Of a DNA stretch of 64,000 nt, positions 54,611 to 64,000 are shown one piece after another (the stretch's first letter is position 1; the number at the start of each line of letters is the position of its first letter). The notes below the pieces were generated by a model. The model did no database searches and had not been told where the DNA came from. It saw nothing but the letters and a program-made list of their open reading frames with translations. Source of the stretch: Zygaena filipendulae (Eukaryota > Arthropoda > Insecta > Lepidoptera > Zygaenidae); contig OU015655.1 in NCBI GenBank assembly GCA_907165275.2, positions 1,376,501-1,440,500 on the forward strand. Direction: 5' to 3'. The translations under genes were made by a program, and so were the position numbers.

Positions 54611-54947
54611 AAGCCGCGTTCACACTAAACGTATTATCCGTCGCTGACTGTCAGTGGATGGCAACTTTTTGTTCCACAGAGCCACACTAAGAGTACATAC
54701 CCATACTATTTATACGGATTACACCTATACGGAGCCGGAACGTGGACTCTGACGGTGCGACTAGTCCATCGATTCAAGGTCACTCAAAGAGCTATGGAAA
54801 GCACAATGCTCGGTGTTTCTCTGAGTGATAGAAATGAGGAAATTTGTGTGAAAAAATAATAGTTTCCTTTCGTTCACACTGGTGCTCACATCGACACACA
54901 CACTTTCTCGCGGTCGGCAGCTGACGCGTTTGGTGTGAACGGGGCTT
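54611..54947. mobile_element. TIR element carrying a LINE fragment
   Basis: Ends AAGCCGCGTTCACACTAAACG region on the left and CGTTTGGTGTGAACGGGGCTT on the right. The centre is not related to the ends and holds a reverse-transcriptase remnant at 54,725-54,858. Confidence 0.6.
54725..54858 (+). pseudogene. Non-LTR retrotransposon reverse-transcriptase tail fragment
   Basis: Plus-strand translation LYGAGTWTLTVRLVHRFK, then VTQRAMESTMLGVSLSDR, ends at TAA. It resembles the 'YGAETW-L------L---QR-MER-MLG' segment at the end of the RT region of RTE-like and related insect LINEs (from memory). Only about 43 codons remain, without the catalytic core. Confidence 0.6.
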
Positions 54948-55169
54948 TACACAAAACCATATAGTTGATTGATATATTACCCACTTCTTGTTTCGAGTTT
55001 CGAGTTTATTATATATAATATACCATCTTCAAAGTACATAATGGAGAGTATGGGTGACGTATCAGTATTGAAATTCTGGTAACATATTTCTATGCGTACG
55101 TGAAATTCGCGTGATGGCAAAGTGACATTCGATTGTACTCGTCTCATGATGACGCCAGCAGACATGCCC

Positions 55170-55425
55170 CCTTAGCCATATTACAAACGTTTCTTATCTA
55201 TTCTAATTCTATAACTACTGACATTTAAGCGTAAGCTATTCTCTGTATAGATAAGTCGGTAGCCATGACAATGTTACGCTCAAAGATCGAAAACGCTCAG
55301 TGAGCGGCAAAATAGCTCACAACGCGTTGTGGAAATCACAGATAGGCCAAAAATAGCGAAATTCGTGTTAAGGCTCTAATGAAAACGCTGGATTTGTTAC
55401 GCTACGCATGAAGCCTTAACGGCTC
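55170..55425. other. No feature recognised
   Basis: Nothing supported. The stretch before it (54,980-55,165) is AT-rich with a chance minus frame. Confidence 0.4.
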
Positions 55426-55429
55426 AGCC

Positions 55430-55672
55430 AATCATCATAAAAGTTTGCATACACGTTGTCAGGGGAGCAGAATAGGACATAGGGTACTTTCCATGCTGGA
55501 ATTCCCGCGGGAACTCCGAAATTGACGCGGGTGAAGCTGCATTACGTTTTGAATACTACACGTTGCCAGAGATACAGAAAAGGATATAGGGTACTTTTAT
55601 TCTGGAATTCCCGCAGGATTTCCGAAATTAACGCAAGTGAAACCCTGGGGAACAGTTTGTAAAAATATAAAA
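55430..55672 (+). mobile_element. Two Helitron 3' fragments in tandem
   Basis: First: 'cacgttgtcaggggagcag', GGAATTCCCGCGGGAACTCC, 'acgcgggtgaagctgc' (ends about 55,541). Second: 'ggatatagggtac', TGGAATTCCCGCAGGATTTCC, 'ccctggggaacagtttg' with CTAG lost. Confidence 0.7.
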
Positions 55673-55851
55673 GTGTTTGGTTTGTACAGTCATTTGCTCA
55701 ATGCGATTTACACAAGAAAGAAGTCCCAAATAAAAAAGAAGCGTCATAAATTTTGTCAAACACAGCTACCTATGTGTACTGTGTAGTATAGACATAAATA
55801 AAACTCATCGTCATATTAGGTATGCATTTATTATACATATTTATTCATTTA

Positions 55852-56042
55852 CTAGCTGTTCCCTGCAGTTTCACCCGCGTTAATTTCAGAGTTTCCGCGG
55901 GAATTCCAAGATGAAAAGTATCGTGTGTCCTATTCTGTATCCCTGACAACGTGTATGCAAAGTCTCACGATGATCGGTGGAGCCGCGAAGGCGTGAAAGC
56001 GTAACAAACAAACAAGGAAACAAACTCAATTTCGTATTTATA
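55852..56042 (-). mobile_element. Helitron, minus strand
   Basis: CTAGCTGTTCCCTGCAG, TTTCACCCGCG, GAGTTTCCGCGGGAATTCC, CTGACAACGTG; the 5' side near TTTATAAATAATTAATAAT is altered. Confidence 0.8.
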
Positions 56043-56049
56043 AATAATT

Positions 56050-56900
56050 AATAATAATATTACCCAAGAACTTACATCATAATATATTAAGTCTAATTGA
56101 AGTTTTAGAATCCACTGATACGAGAAATTAATATGTGTAACCCAAGATTCGAGATTTCACTATACATGTGGGGGTTGTATAGCCATACAACCCCGGAATA
56201 TTCAAGAAAAACTTCGGCGGCAAGCGAAAGGGTCTAAGGACAGTCCGCACGTGTGATCCGATAAAAAATAAGACCTTAACTCAACGAAATTGGATTTGTT
56301 TTCGACTGAATATTTAAAGTTGCTTACATTTAACAGACAAAAAAAAAATGAAAAGAGACTTACATTATATGTTTTATTTTATTTTTTAAGTTGCCTTCGG
56401 TAATTTTCACCAAATTGTTGGTCTGTCTGCCTATGAGATTAATCACATAATACTATGCTGAATGTTGTATAATAAATCCTTTTTAGATCACGCATAATAT
56501 TTAACCTACAATAATTTAATGTTTTTGAATTTATGTCATTCATTAAAACTGTTCTAGTAACAATAGAATACACGAAAATATGGTTTGCAACTGCAGAGAG
56601 CGCCTTATTATTTTGTTGAAATTTTTTAAAACGTTATCAGTACGATAAGTTATCAGCATGATACGTTATCAGCACGAAGATGATGATTCAACCTGCCATG
56701 TAACTGTTCATCCCTCTAGTATTATACAAAGTTATATTCCAAGAAAAATGAAACGTTTTCGTGAATAATTTTAAACGTTCGGGTTCATTTAGAAACCTTT
56801 TTAAGTTAGAAAAGCAAAAGTTAAACGATGGAAGGAAGGGATGATGCGGAATCCAGTTGCAGTAAGTCATTAGTCAACATTCGCCACATCATCAATGGTA
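56050..56900. other. No gene recognised
   Basis: A triple 'cgttatcag'-type direct repeat lies at 56,632-56,676. The 60-codon minus frame at 56,688 has no family signal. Confidence 0.4.
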
Positions 56901-56904
56901 TTGC

Positions 56905-57182
56905 TTGATATTTTTATTTATTTTATTTATTTAACATAATCCACAGCACTTAATACTATGTACATATTTATTAATTAAACCTACTGCCAATAACGGATTA
57001 ACATTATATACATATGCTGTAACCTAAGAAATCAAATTGAAATTATGCCTAACCCTCACAAGCACTCAAACAAACACTCAATACGCATGTATGCTCGCCC
57101 TACACGCACGCACGCATAAATAAACGCATACAACATGCATACCCACCCATGCACACAAACACACACACACACACACACACAC
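56905..57182 (-). mobile_element. Retroposon-like (TTTA)n ... (CA)n segment
   Basis: TTTTTATTTATTTTATTTAT at the left and (CA)n at 57,158-57,182, the same architecture as 26,215-26,480 (T-rich tail, ~150 bp, then C/A microsatellite). Confidence 0.5.
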
Positions 57183-57343
57183 GATTTAGAACAAACACGC
57201 ATCACCGTACCATATTCAGGCCATCCCTATAACTAATGTTACAAACGTAAAAGCTCGTCTGTACGGATGTATGGATGCTTGCACCTTTTTCACGCAAATA
57301 CCACTGGATGGAGTTTAATGAAACTTGCTATGATGATGATGAT

Positions 57344-57675
57344 AATGGGCATGTTGACTAATTTTTATTTTTTAGTCCGTCTTGTAGATTATTAAAAAAT
57401 ATTGGACACGTATTTTTTCTTTTTTTACGTTATCAAAAAAATAACGGCGATATATTGAGTTGAAATTTCGCGCGACGTCACTATTCTGACAGTTTGTATG
57501 GCGGTTTTAGCGGTTAGTGACGTCACGACCCCCTCAGTCTAAACTTTAATGCGCTTTATCTCTGTATATTTTAATTTATTGGAAAAAGCAAAAAATACGT
57601 GTCTATTGTTTTCTTATTTTCTAACTGACGGACTAATTAGAATTTTGATTTTCAAAAGTAGTCCACATCCCTATT
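57344..57675. mobile_element. MITE 'GGGCATGTGGACTA'
   Basis: AATGGGCATGTTGACTA to TAGTCCACATCCCTATT, close in sequence to 51,313 and 21,181. Confidence 0.85.
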
Positions 57676-57771
57676 ATATTGCTTAGAGAAGGGTGCTCTG
57701 CCTGGAAATTTAGAATTTCCAATTTATTTAAGTATGGTATTCAGTTAGCGATCCGACTTCAGAAGAAATTA

Positions 57772-57996
57772 AAAAATATAAATCACGTGTCACGTTGTTT
57801 GTCCGCGATGGACTCCGAAACTACTGAACGCATTTTGATAAAATTTTGCAACCATTTATAATATGGTCCAACTTAAAAGATAGGATAGTTTTTATCCCGG
57901 AATTCCCTCGGGAACTGAAGGACATAGAGTACTTTTTCCCGCAACCTCCGCGGGAACTCCGAAATTACCGCGGATGAAATCGCGGGGGACAGCTAG
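57772..57996 (+). mobile_element. Helitron, ATCACGTGTCACG subfamily, 5' end trimmed
   Basis: Begins TATAAATCACGTGTCACG without TCTAATATA. Includes the 'gaaggacatagagtac' module as at 27,715. Ends GGGGGACAGCTAG at 57,996. Confidence 0.85.
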
Positions 57997-58002
57997 TCTT
58001 AA

Positions 58003-58170
58003 TCTAATATATATAAATCACGTGTCACGTTGTTTGTCCGCGATGGACTCCGAAACTACTGAACGGATTTTGATAAAATTTTGTAACCATTTATAATATG
58101 GTCCAACTTAAAATATAGGATAGTTTTTATCCCGGAATTCCCGCGGGAACTCCGTAATTAATGCGGGGAA
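58003..58170 (+). mobile_element. Helitron, same subfamily, 3' part cut
   Basis: TCTAATATATATAAATCACG at 58,003. The body is normal to GAATTCCCGCGGGAACTCC, then breaks after 'ttaatgcgggga' into other sequence. Confidence 0.8.
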
Positions 58171-58247
58171 AAAAGGCCGGTCCTCGATAGCGGGACATTA
58201 AATTGGGATTAATGTAATGGAACACTTTTCATACAGCCCCCGACCTA

Positions 58248-58493
58248 CTTACCGCCGCACTCAGAGTCGACTTTAATGATTACCTAGTTAAGTATAGATT
58301 TTTAAAACAAAACTGCCGCAATCAGAGACGTTCAGTAAATTAATGATAGTCGGTATTTAACTAATTAAGTTACATCTCATTGAATGCCAATTAACATTAA
58401 TTTACTCAACGTCTCTGATTGCGGCAGTTTGGTTTTAAAAATCTATACTTAACTAAGTAATCATTAAAGCCGACTCTGAGTGCGGCCGTTAGG
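58248..58493. mobile_element. Long near-perfect foldback element
   Basis: Arms of about 95 bp: CCGCACTCAGAGTCGACTTT ... GCCGACTCTGAGTGCGG outside, TGCCGCAATCAGAGACGTT / AACGTCTCTGATTGCGGCA inside, around a centre of about 55 bp. Non-coding. A related scrap may be at 23,440-23,530. Confidence 0.8.
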
Positions 58494-58494
58494 T

Positions 58495-59020
58495 ATCTAT
58501 AAGTATATCTAATAAATATACCAATTTAGGTACCTACAATATTAAATTTAAAATGCGTTGCGAGAAATCATAAAAATCTGTTTTCAGTCACTATGTCGTT
58601 TTAATAAGTTGAGTAATTCTAGTTTTATTATTATTATATTGTAAAGAAAAGAAGAGTTAATTTTTTTTGTTTGGTTGTTGAGTTGGATGATGTTTGTGCG
58701 TCTCGTTGGTAGAATTCAAATGTGTAATTGTTTAATATTTACCTTTAATACTTGTATTTGCTAACTTGGATAAATATATGGAAAAAAATGTGTATTATTA
58801 AACATCAAAACATTTATATGTTATGTCGGTGTATATTATATGATATAATGTTCGAAATGGTATAAGTAATTCAAAAGGAACAAATGTCTAGATTCGGAAC
58901 TCACAAAGTCTGTAGATAGTAAACAAAACCCGCGGGCAAATCTAAAATCACAAGAACGAATTCAGCACAGCTGGTGTTGTGCAAAAGTTGGAACGGACAT
59001 AGGTTATACGCGTACCTATA
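58495..59020. other. No feature recognised
   Basis: AT-rich, nothing supported. Confidence 0.4.
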
Positions 59021-59021
59021 T

Positions 59022-59424
59022 ACAGAATGTCCCGTAAATCGACGTCAAGCCAGAACCGGGTGATAGGCTAAGTCAAACTTGATAGAAAAACGTAAAAAAA
59101 TAATCTTTAAAATTTCTAAAAATTATAAAAATTTACACCCTGCGACGGTTCTTTAACTCCTGTTGCTACAAACCTTAAAACTTTTTTCTATTTTCTTCTT
59201 ATTGTGTAATCCTGAACAGTGTTTCTGAAAAGTACTGCTTAAAATTTAAGTTTTTGCCAGTGAAGTTTTCAAAATTATTGCTTTTGTCAGTTTTTAAAGA
59301 CAAATTTTTAATATCCTTTTTTTAAATAGGCATAGCAAAGATTTTTATATTTTTCTATTAAAAGCTGTTATGACTTAGCCTTTTACCTTATTCTGGCTTG
59401 ACGTCGATTTACGGGACACCCTTT
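59022..59424. mobile_element. MITE with TGTCCCGTAAATCGACGTCA ends
   Basis: Left ATGTCCCGTAAATCGACG then TCAAGCCAGAA; right TTCTGGCTTGACGTCGATTT then ACGGGACACCCT. Further in, 'ggctaagtcaaactt' and 'atgacttagcc' also pair. About 400 bp with an AT-rich centre. The 85-codon minus frame to the right starts outside. Confidence 0.8.
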
Positions 59425-59429
59425 ATGTC

Positions 59430-59830
59430 CTCTCAGTGTGTACTGCCATAGAAACATGCGCCTCAGAATGCAAGTTAGCGACACTCGAGAAAGCGTCACA
59501 ATCTGAGTAATCACGAAAGATGGTAAAGTATTAACCAGACACCAGCACCTAAATAACGCTTGCGATTTTTCCCGCGCTAATTGCGGGATTTTCTTGTATA
59601 CGTATTCATTGATATACTGAGATACAAAAAATGTATGCACATATTAGCTTTCATTATATTTCATCCTGTAGTGAAATTGTAAAATAAAAAAATTACGAAA
59701 CCAGTTATGTAAAACTGGTTACGTAGGCGGCCGACGGGGTTCCCGCGAGATGCTCACTGGATATAGGTAAGATCATTTCGTCACACCATACAACGCTATC
59801 AAGAAATTTTAAAAAAGATTGTTTTTTACG
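59430..59830. other. No gene recognised
   Basis: An imperfect pair 'aaaccagttatg' / 'aaaactggttacg' lies at 59,698-59,723. No supported feature. Confidence 0.4.
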
Positions 59831-59834
59831 CTTT

Positions 59835-60110
59835 CACGTAGGAACTAACATGGTGAAATTTTGAATAAATGTTGTCAAGGGTACACAAAAGGAAATAGGT
59901 TACTCTTATCCCAGAATTCCCGCGGGGTCTCCGAAACTAACGCGGTGGAAACTGGTTTCACCGGCGTTAATTTCGTCGGAGTTACCTCGGGAAATCTGGA
60001 ATAAAAATTCCGTCCTTTTCAATATCCATGACGACATGAATGCGAAATTTCACCATTATCGGTTGAGTATAAAACTCACATGTGAATTTATTATATTAGC
60101 ATAACAACTG
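59835..60110. mobile_element. Two Helitron fragments joined tail to tail
   Basis: Plus: 'tgttgtcaagggtac', CAGAATTCCCGCGGGGTCTCC, 'acgcggtggaaactgg' to about 59,955. Minus: TTTCACCGGCG, 'gagttacctcggg', 'atgacgacatgaatgcg', 'tcggttgagt'. Neither has CTAG at the junction. Confidence 0.65.
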
Positions 60111-60225
60111 AAGTCTAATTTGAGTTTCGAAAACAGAAAATTGCGCTAGTATCAGCACTTTTTATCTAAGTACCTGCCTAAGCACAAACGTCAGTCAATT
60201 TCGAACTCACTATAATTATTAGGTA

Positions 60226-60429
60226 CTAGCGGTTCCCCGCGGTTTCACCCGCGCTAATTTCGGAGTTGCCTCGAAAATACCCGGTTACAATATAGCATAT
60301 GACACTCACAAATAACGTGGCTTTCTATTGGTCAAAGAATTTTCATAATTGATTCAGTAGATCCATAGATTAACCCCTACAACGTCACAAACTCACAAAC
60401 TTTACCTCTTTATAACACTAGTATATAGA
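60226..60429 (-). mobile_element. Full-length Helitron, minus strand
   Basis: CTAGCGGTTCCCCGCGG to TATATAGA, with ACTCACAAACTTTACC near the 5' end as in the 9,856 copy. The GAATTCC box is degraded. Confidence 0.8.
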
Positions 60430-60597
60430 TTTCACGTTACATATTACAGTTATATACGTAGACGCCTTTAAGTGTCTTGTGTACGTTTTATTTTCGTTCT
60501 GTCTCCGACATTGACCTTGGCCGTACAGAGCAATGAACAAAATATAGGTCCGCATTGCGGGACGTAGCCCAAAACGATAACAAAGATCTAGGCTGAA

Positions 60598-60822
60598 CCC
60601 TTATTCTCTATGACCAACAACAATCCTTGCCCATAACGCGCGTCGTAAAAACAACACATATTCCGACCGCTCCAGATGACAAAATATTAGAAATTAATAT
60701 TCTGTATACACGCATTGTAAATGTATTTTTTAAAGTGAAACTTCTTTGATCGCGAGGGAAAAACAGTTTTTGCGGCGTCTTATCTTAACGCGGCGTGTTA
60801 TGGTCATAGTGAATAAGGGCCC
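60598..60822. mobile_element. TIR element 'GGGCCCTTATTCACTATGAC', copy 3
   Basis: Left ACCCTTATTCTCTATGACC, right GGTCATAGTGAATAAGGGCCC, with TAACGCGGCGTGTTATGG inside the right end. 225 bp. Confidence 0.75.
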
Positions 60823-61140
60823 TGGCAACACTCGATGAATGAGACTTCAGCAGACGCTCACAGGAACGCTGGCAAAGTATTGCAGTAACGTGTGTTGTAT
60901 TTTGGTTTGTCTAAGTGAAATTTCTTGAAAAAAATTCTCATATTTAACTTTGCGTTACTTTCAAACTCTACTGACAGAAATTAATATTCTGTATACCATA
61001 ACACACGTTTTTTTAAAGTGAAACTTTTTTGATCGCGAGGGAAAAACCGTTTTTGCGGCGTCTTATCTTAACGCGGCGTGTTGAATCAACGTCATAGTGA
61101 ATAAGGGCCCTGGCAACACTCGATGAAGAGACTTCAGCTG
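60823..61140. repeat. Partial tandem duplication of the TIR element and flank
   Basis: CTGGCAACACTCGATGAA... follows the right end at 60,823 and again at 61,110. Between them lies a second right half (GATCGCGAGGGAAAAACCG to GTGAATAAGGGCCC). The element's right part plus flank was therefore duplicated with a period of about 287 bp. Confidence 0.75.
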
Positions 61141-61225
61141 CTTACTTTTGAACTTAGTTACTAGTTCTAGTAGAAATAAATATATCTATATTTAACTATA
61201 ATTCTATAATAAGTAGTGATAATAA

Positions 61226-61437
61226 TCCGTACTAATAATATAAATGCGAAAGTAACTCTGTCTGTTTGTCTATCTGTCTGTCTGTTACGCTTTCACGCCT
61301 GATCGGCACAACCGATCACAATGAAATTTTGCATACACATTGTCAAGGGTACAGAGAAGGACATAGGGTACTTTTGGTCCCAGAATTACCATGGGAACTC
61401 CGAAATTAACGCGGGTGAAACCGCGAGGAACAGCTAG
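61226..61437 (+). mobile_element. Full-length Helitron
   Basis: TCCGTACTAATAATATAAAT at 61,226 to ACCGCGAGGAACAGCTAG at 61,437. (GTCT)n near the 5' end. 212 bp, mirror image of 21,828. Confidence 0.9.
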
Positions 61438-61440
61438 TAT

Positions 61441-61615
61441 AATAAAAATAATCTATACTATAATAAAAGAGTAGAATCGGGTCCTGTAATTCCCGTGGGA
61501 ACTCTCAACATAACGCGAGTGATGATGGTGATGATCGGTTGAGCCGTTAAGGGGTGGAAGCGTAACAAACAAACGAACTTACATTCGTATTTATAATATT
61601 AGGATTGGAGTTAAG
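61441..61615. mobile_element. Chimeric Helitron scrap
   Basis: Starts like a plus copy (TCTATACTATAATAAAAGAG, CCCGTGGGAACTC), then switches to a reversed body (ATGATCGGTTGAGCCG, GCGTAACAAAC, TTTATAATATTAGGA). Rearranged. Confidence 0.6.
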
Positions 61616-61619
61616 GAAT

Positions 61620-62055
61620 TTTTAATACAGATTCGTACTAGGCTGCGACGGCTCCGGCCATGACATAATATCTCTTCGATTCGTCGTCGTCGTCCGCAAG
61701 GGCGAGGTATACAAGCGGCGTATGACGTACAGACAGCGGCAGCAATAATAAGTAAACACTTTGGTAAGTGTTTGAACTTTAATACTATTGCGATAAGATA
61801 CAATGACTGTCAAGTGTTCACATATTTCTGTTGCTGACTGCACCTGCCATCCTATCCAGTTTCGATTTGGAAACGAAAAGGATTTTAAGTGATGCGAAAA
61901 AAAAATATCTACATAGGAGGCCAATCGTGCTATTCTTGGACGATATAACCTAAACAAAACCGTGAAACATCACTTAATTATTTTCAGATTTCTGTAGGTA
62001 AAAAAGTTAACCAACTTCATCTTCAAAATAAGAGTAGAATTGTGTGTCATAATTA
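61620..62055. other. No gene; one GTACAGTCAGCA-family end
   Basis: 'gtgttcacatatttctgttgctgactgcac' in two parts at 61,813-61,842 is one end of the small MITE family at 5,199. The 111- and 70-codon minus frames overlap each other and show no family. Confidence 0.45.
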
Positions 62056-62058
62056 TCA

Positions 62059-62245
62059 TCTATCTATTTATATAAAAATAAATCGCTATTTCACTTGGTC
62101 ACGGCATCACGCGTGAACGGCTGGACCGATCACCATTAAATTGTATATACACGTTGTGGGGTTTTCAGAAAAGGACATAGTGTACTTTTTATCCCGGAAC
62201 TCCCGCGGGATCTCCGAAATTACCGCGCGTTAAACCGCCAGCTAG
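62059..62245 (+). mobile_element. Helitron, AAAAATAAATCGC subfamily
   Basis: TCTATCTATTTATATAAAAA at 62,059 to AACCGCCAGCTAG at 62,245, where the GGGGAA spacer before CAGCTAG is deleted. Confidence 0.85.
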
Positions 62246-62464
62246 TTTAAAACAATTCGCGTGATACGTTTCTTGAAATATTATTCGAATAGGTTGGAGT
62301 TACCTATTTGACGTTTGAAAGGTTTTGTTTTCATATAATTGTATGATGTCTGGTAGATACATAAGTGTTGTTACTGGTAAAAGGCTGTATCAAGAGTAAA
62401 GTATTTTTCGATCTCGAGGCAAGTAGGTACGACGCTTGCATTTTGCAATCTATGTACCCACTCT

Positions 62465-62650
62465 AAAGGGGTGGCAAAGTTTGTAAGTTTGGATGTAGGA
62501 TATAATCTCTGTAACTACTGAACCAATTCTAAAAGTAATTTCACAGATAGGAAACAACATTATCCCTGAGTGACGTAGAATAATTTTTATGTAGGAACAA
62601 AAAGTTCCTGTGACAATACCGAAATTCTTATAGCTGAAACTTAAAGAGAA
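62465..62650 (+). mobile_element. Degenerate Helitron
   Basis: 'ggtggcaaagtttgtaagttt', 'ctgtaactactgaaccaatt', 'cattatccctgagtgacgtag'; the 3' hairpin is unrecognisable. Confidence 0.55.
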
Positions 62651-62654
62651 GGTA

Positions 62655-62995
62655 TGTGTAGTTACCAGTAATTTAGGTCAGATTAGGAAGTATAGGTACT
62701 TTCATCCTGATATGAAAAGATCCTACGGGAACACCGAAAACTGTGGGCTATCAAAAAGTTTCATGTGAATGTTGTGATAGAAATATTTCAGAGATGTCAC
62801 GTTCACACACAATATCCGGTTGCACTGCACGGCTTCACTGTGCATCGCAGTTTATTGGGACGACAACAGATGGCATCACCGATGCACCGATTATTTTTGT
62901 TATTCAACCTTGATGGGCTGACACATATTCCCTACCTTTTTATTTCGTCTGAGTTCCCTACTCGATATTCGGGAACTTTCTCATCTATATCTATA
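62655..62995. other. No gene supported
   Basis: A plus frame of 79 codons at 62,765-63,004 runs into the next Helitron and has no family signal. Confidence 0.4.
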
Positions 62996-62998
62996 TAT

Positions 62999-63277
62999 TC
63001 TTAATATGTCACGTGTCACGTTGTTTGTCCGCGATGGACTCCGAAACTACTGAACGGATTTTGATAAAATTTCGTAACCATTTATAATATGGTCCAACTT
63101 AAAAGATAGGATAGTTTTTATCCCGGAATTCCCGCGGGGACTCCGGCACTAATGAGGGGAACAGCTAATCACCGTAATCTACTGTCAGGGGTACAAAGAA
63201 GGACGTAGAGTACTTTTTCCCGGAATTCCCGCGGGAACACCGAAATTACCGCGGATTGATTCGCGGGGGACAGCTAT
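62999..63277 (+). mobile_element. Helitron, ATCACGTGTCACG subfamily
   Basis: TCTTAATATGTCACGTGTCA to CGCGGGGGACAGCTAT, where CTAG reads CTAT as at 22,897. Contains the extra 'gggaacagctaatcaccgtaa' module. Confidence 0.85.
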
Positions 63278-63372
63278 ATGTATATAAAAATGAATCCCTA
63301 TTTCCGATATTAGCGATATCGGTCCAGCCGTTCACGCGTCATGCCAAGTAGGGATTCATTTTTATAAATAGA
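63278..63372. repeat. Inverted AAAAATGAATCCC Helitron starts
   Basis: TATATAAAAATGAATCCC at the left and AGGGATTCATTTTTATAAAT at the right, with GGTCCAGCCGTTCACGCG between: two truncated bodies in opposite orientation. Confidence 0.7.
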
Positions 63373-63667
63373 CTAGCTGTCCCCCACGATTTCATCCACG
63401 GTAATTTCGGAGTTCCCGCGGGAATTGCGGGAAAAACGTAGGTACTCTATGTCCTCCTTTGTACCTACCCCTGACAGTAGTTTACGGTGATTAGCTGTTC
63501 CCCGCATTAGTGCCGGAGTTCCCGCGGGAATTCCGGGATTAAAAACTATCCTATCTTTTAAGTTGGACCATATTATAAACGTTTACAATTTTTTTTTTTA
63601 ATCCGTTCAGTAGTTTCGGAGTTCATCGCGGACAAACAACGTGACACATGATTTATATATATTAAGA
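63373..63667 (-). mobile_element. Full-length Helitron, minus strand
   Basis: CTAGCTGTCCCCCACGA at 63,373 to ATGATTTATATATATTAAGA at 63,667. Carries the same extra module as 62,999, so the two form a large inverted pair. Confidence 0.85.
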
Positions 63668-63905
63668 CTATAATATATAGATACACATCCACTTCCGGTC
63701 ACTTCAGTCAATATGTATGGAGATCTATGCTTTGAAAAGCTAAACACTGCATGCATCTACGTTCACTTTTTATAATGCAGATTTTAACTTTGGAACGTAG
63801 TGTTAGAGTAGACACTGCACTATGGTGGGTATATTAGAAAATTTTAAAGTTAAATGAATTTGCACAGAAGCAGTTTTATAGAATTTTTACAGACGTAAAG
63901 CTATC
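63668..63905. other. No feature recognised
   Basis: AT-rich DNA between a Helitron and a MITE. Nothing supported. Confidence 0.4.
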
Positions 63906-63907
63906 AT

Positions 63908-64000
63908 ATTGGGCATGTGGACTAATTTTTATTTTTTAGTCCGTCTTGTAGATTATTAAAAAATATTGGACACGTATTTTTCCTTTTTTTACGTAATCAA
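63908..64000. mobile_element. MITE 'GGGCATGTGGACTA', cut by the window end
   Basis: GGGCATGTGGACTAATTTTT, AGTCCGTCTTGTAG, GGACACGTA; continues beyond 64,000. Orientation as at 57,344. Confidence 0.85.

Overview
The window looks like repeat-dense lepidopteran (moth or butterfly) nuclear DNA. It is AT-rich and no host housekeeping gene is recognisable. It is crowded with short non-autonomous Helitrons of the Lep1 type: they begin TC, end in a GCGGGTGAAACCGC hairpin followed by CTAG, and sit between A and T. It also holds several MITE families, retroposon 3' tails such as (TTTA)n and (TTTGAC)n, and CAGA/ATCC/CTTT microsatellites. Most of the short ORFs in the window are chance readings of these repeats.

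Layout. 1-28,690 and 51,050-64,000 are mosaics of Helitrons, MITEs and unassigned AT-rich DNA. Four Helitron clusters are head-to-tail chains (4.4-4.9, 22.4-23.1, 27.7-28.7 and 57.8-58.2 kb). From 28,888 to 51,045 lies a different object: two inversely oriented 12-bp ends, CACTGGGAAAAA and TTTTTCCCAGTG, flanked by TA. Each end leads into a 2.2-kb subterminal array of ACACGGCT/AGCCGTGT motifs (about 101-bp units on the left, 93-95-bp units on the right). I read this as a single 22-kb DNA transposon of CACTA/CMC character. Two smaller sequences with related CACTG...AAAAA ends but different subterminal words are at 18,220-18,780 and 26,601.

The main gene lies inside the giant element on the minus strand, 38,191 to 33,427. 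Six exons with consensus splice sites join in frame into a 331-residue protein that no single ORF reveals. It looks like a member of a multicopy family of unnamed animal proteins (from memory of the C-terminal YP...E..W pattern). A tandem duplication has copied its last intron plus parts of exons 5-6, giving a second possible 3' end with another C-terminus. The introns hold Helitrons, a Penelope-like element fragment with a hammerhead-like motif, and ACCGACTTCC repeats. The element also carries a degenerate LTR-retrotransposon gag remnant (40.25-40.61 kb) and a 100-bp satellite (43.31-44.90 kb). I found no recognisable transposase; two orphan first-exon candidates (39,252 plus strand, 48,554 minus strand) are weak.
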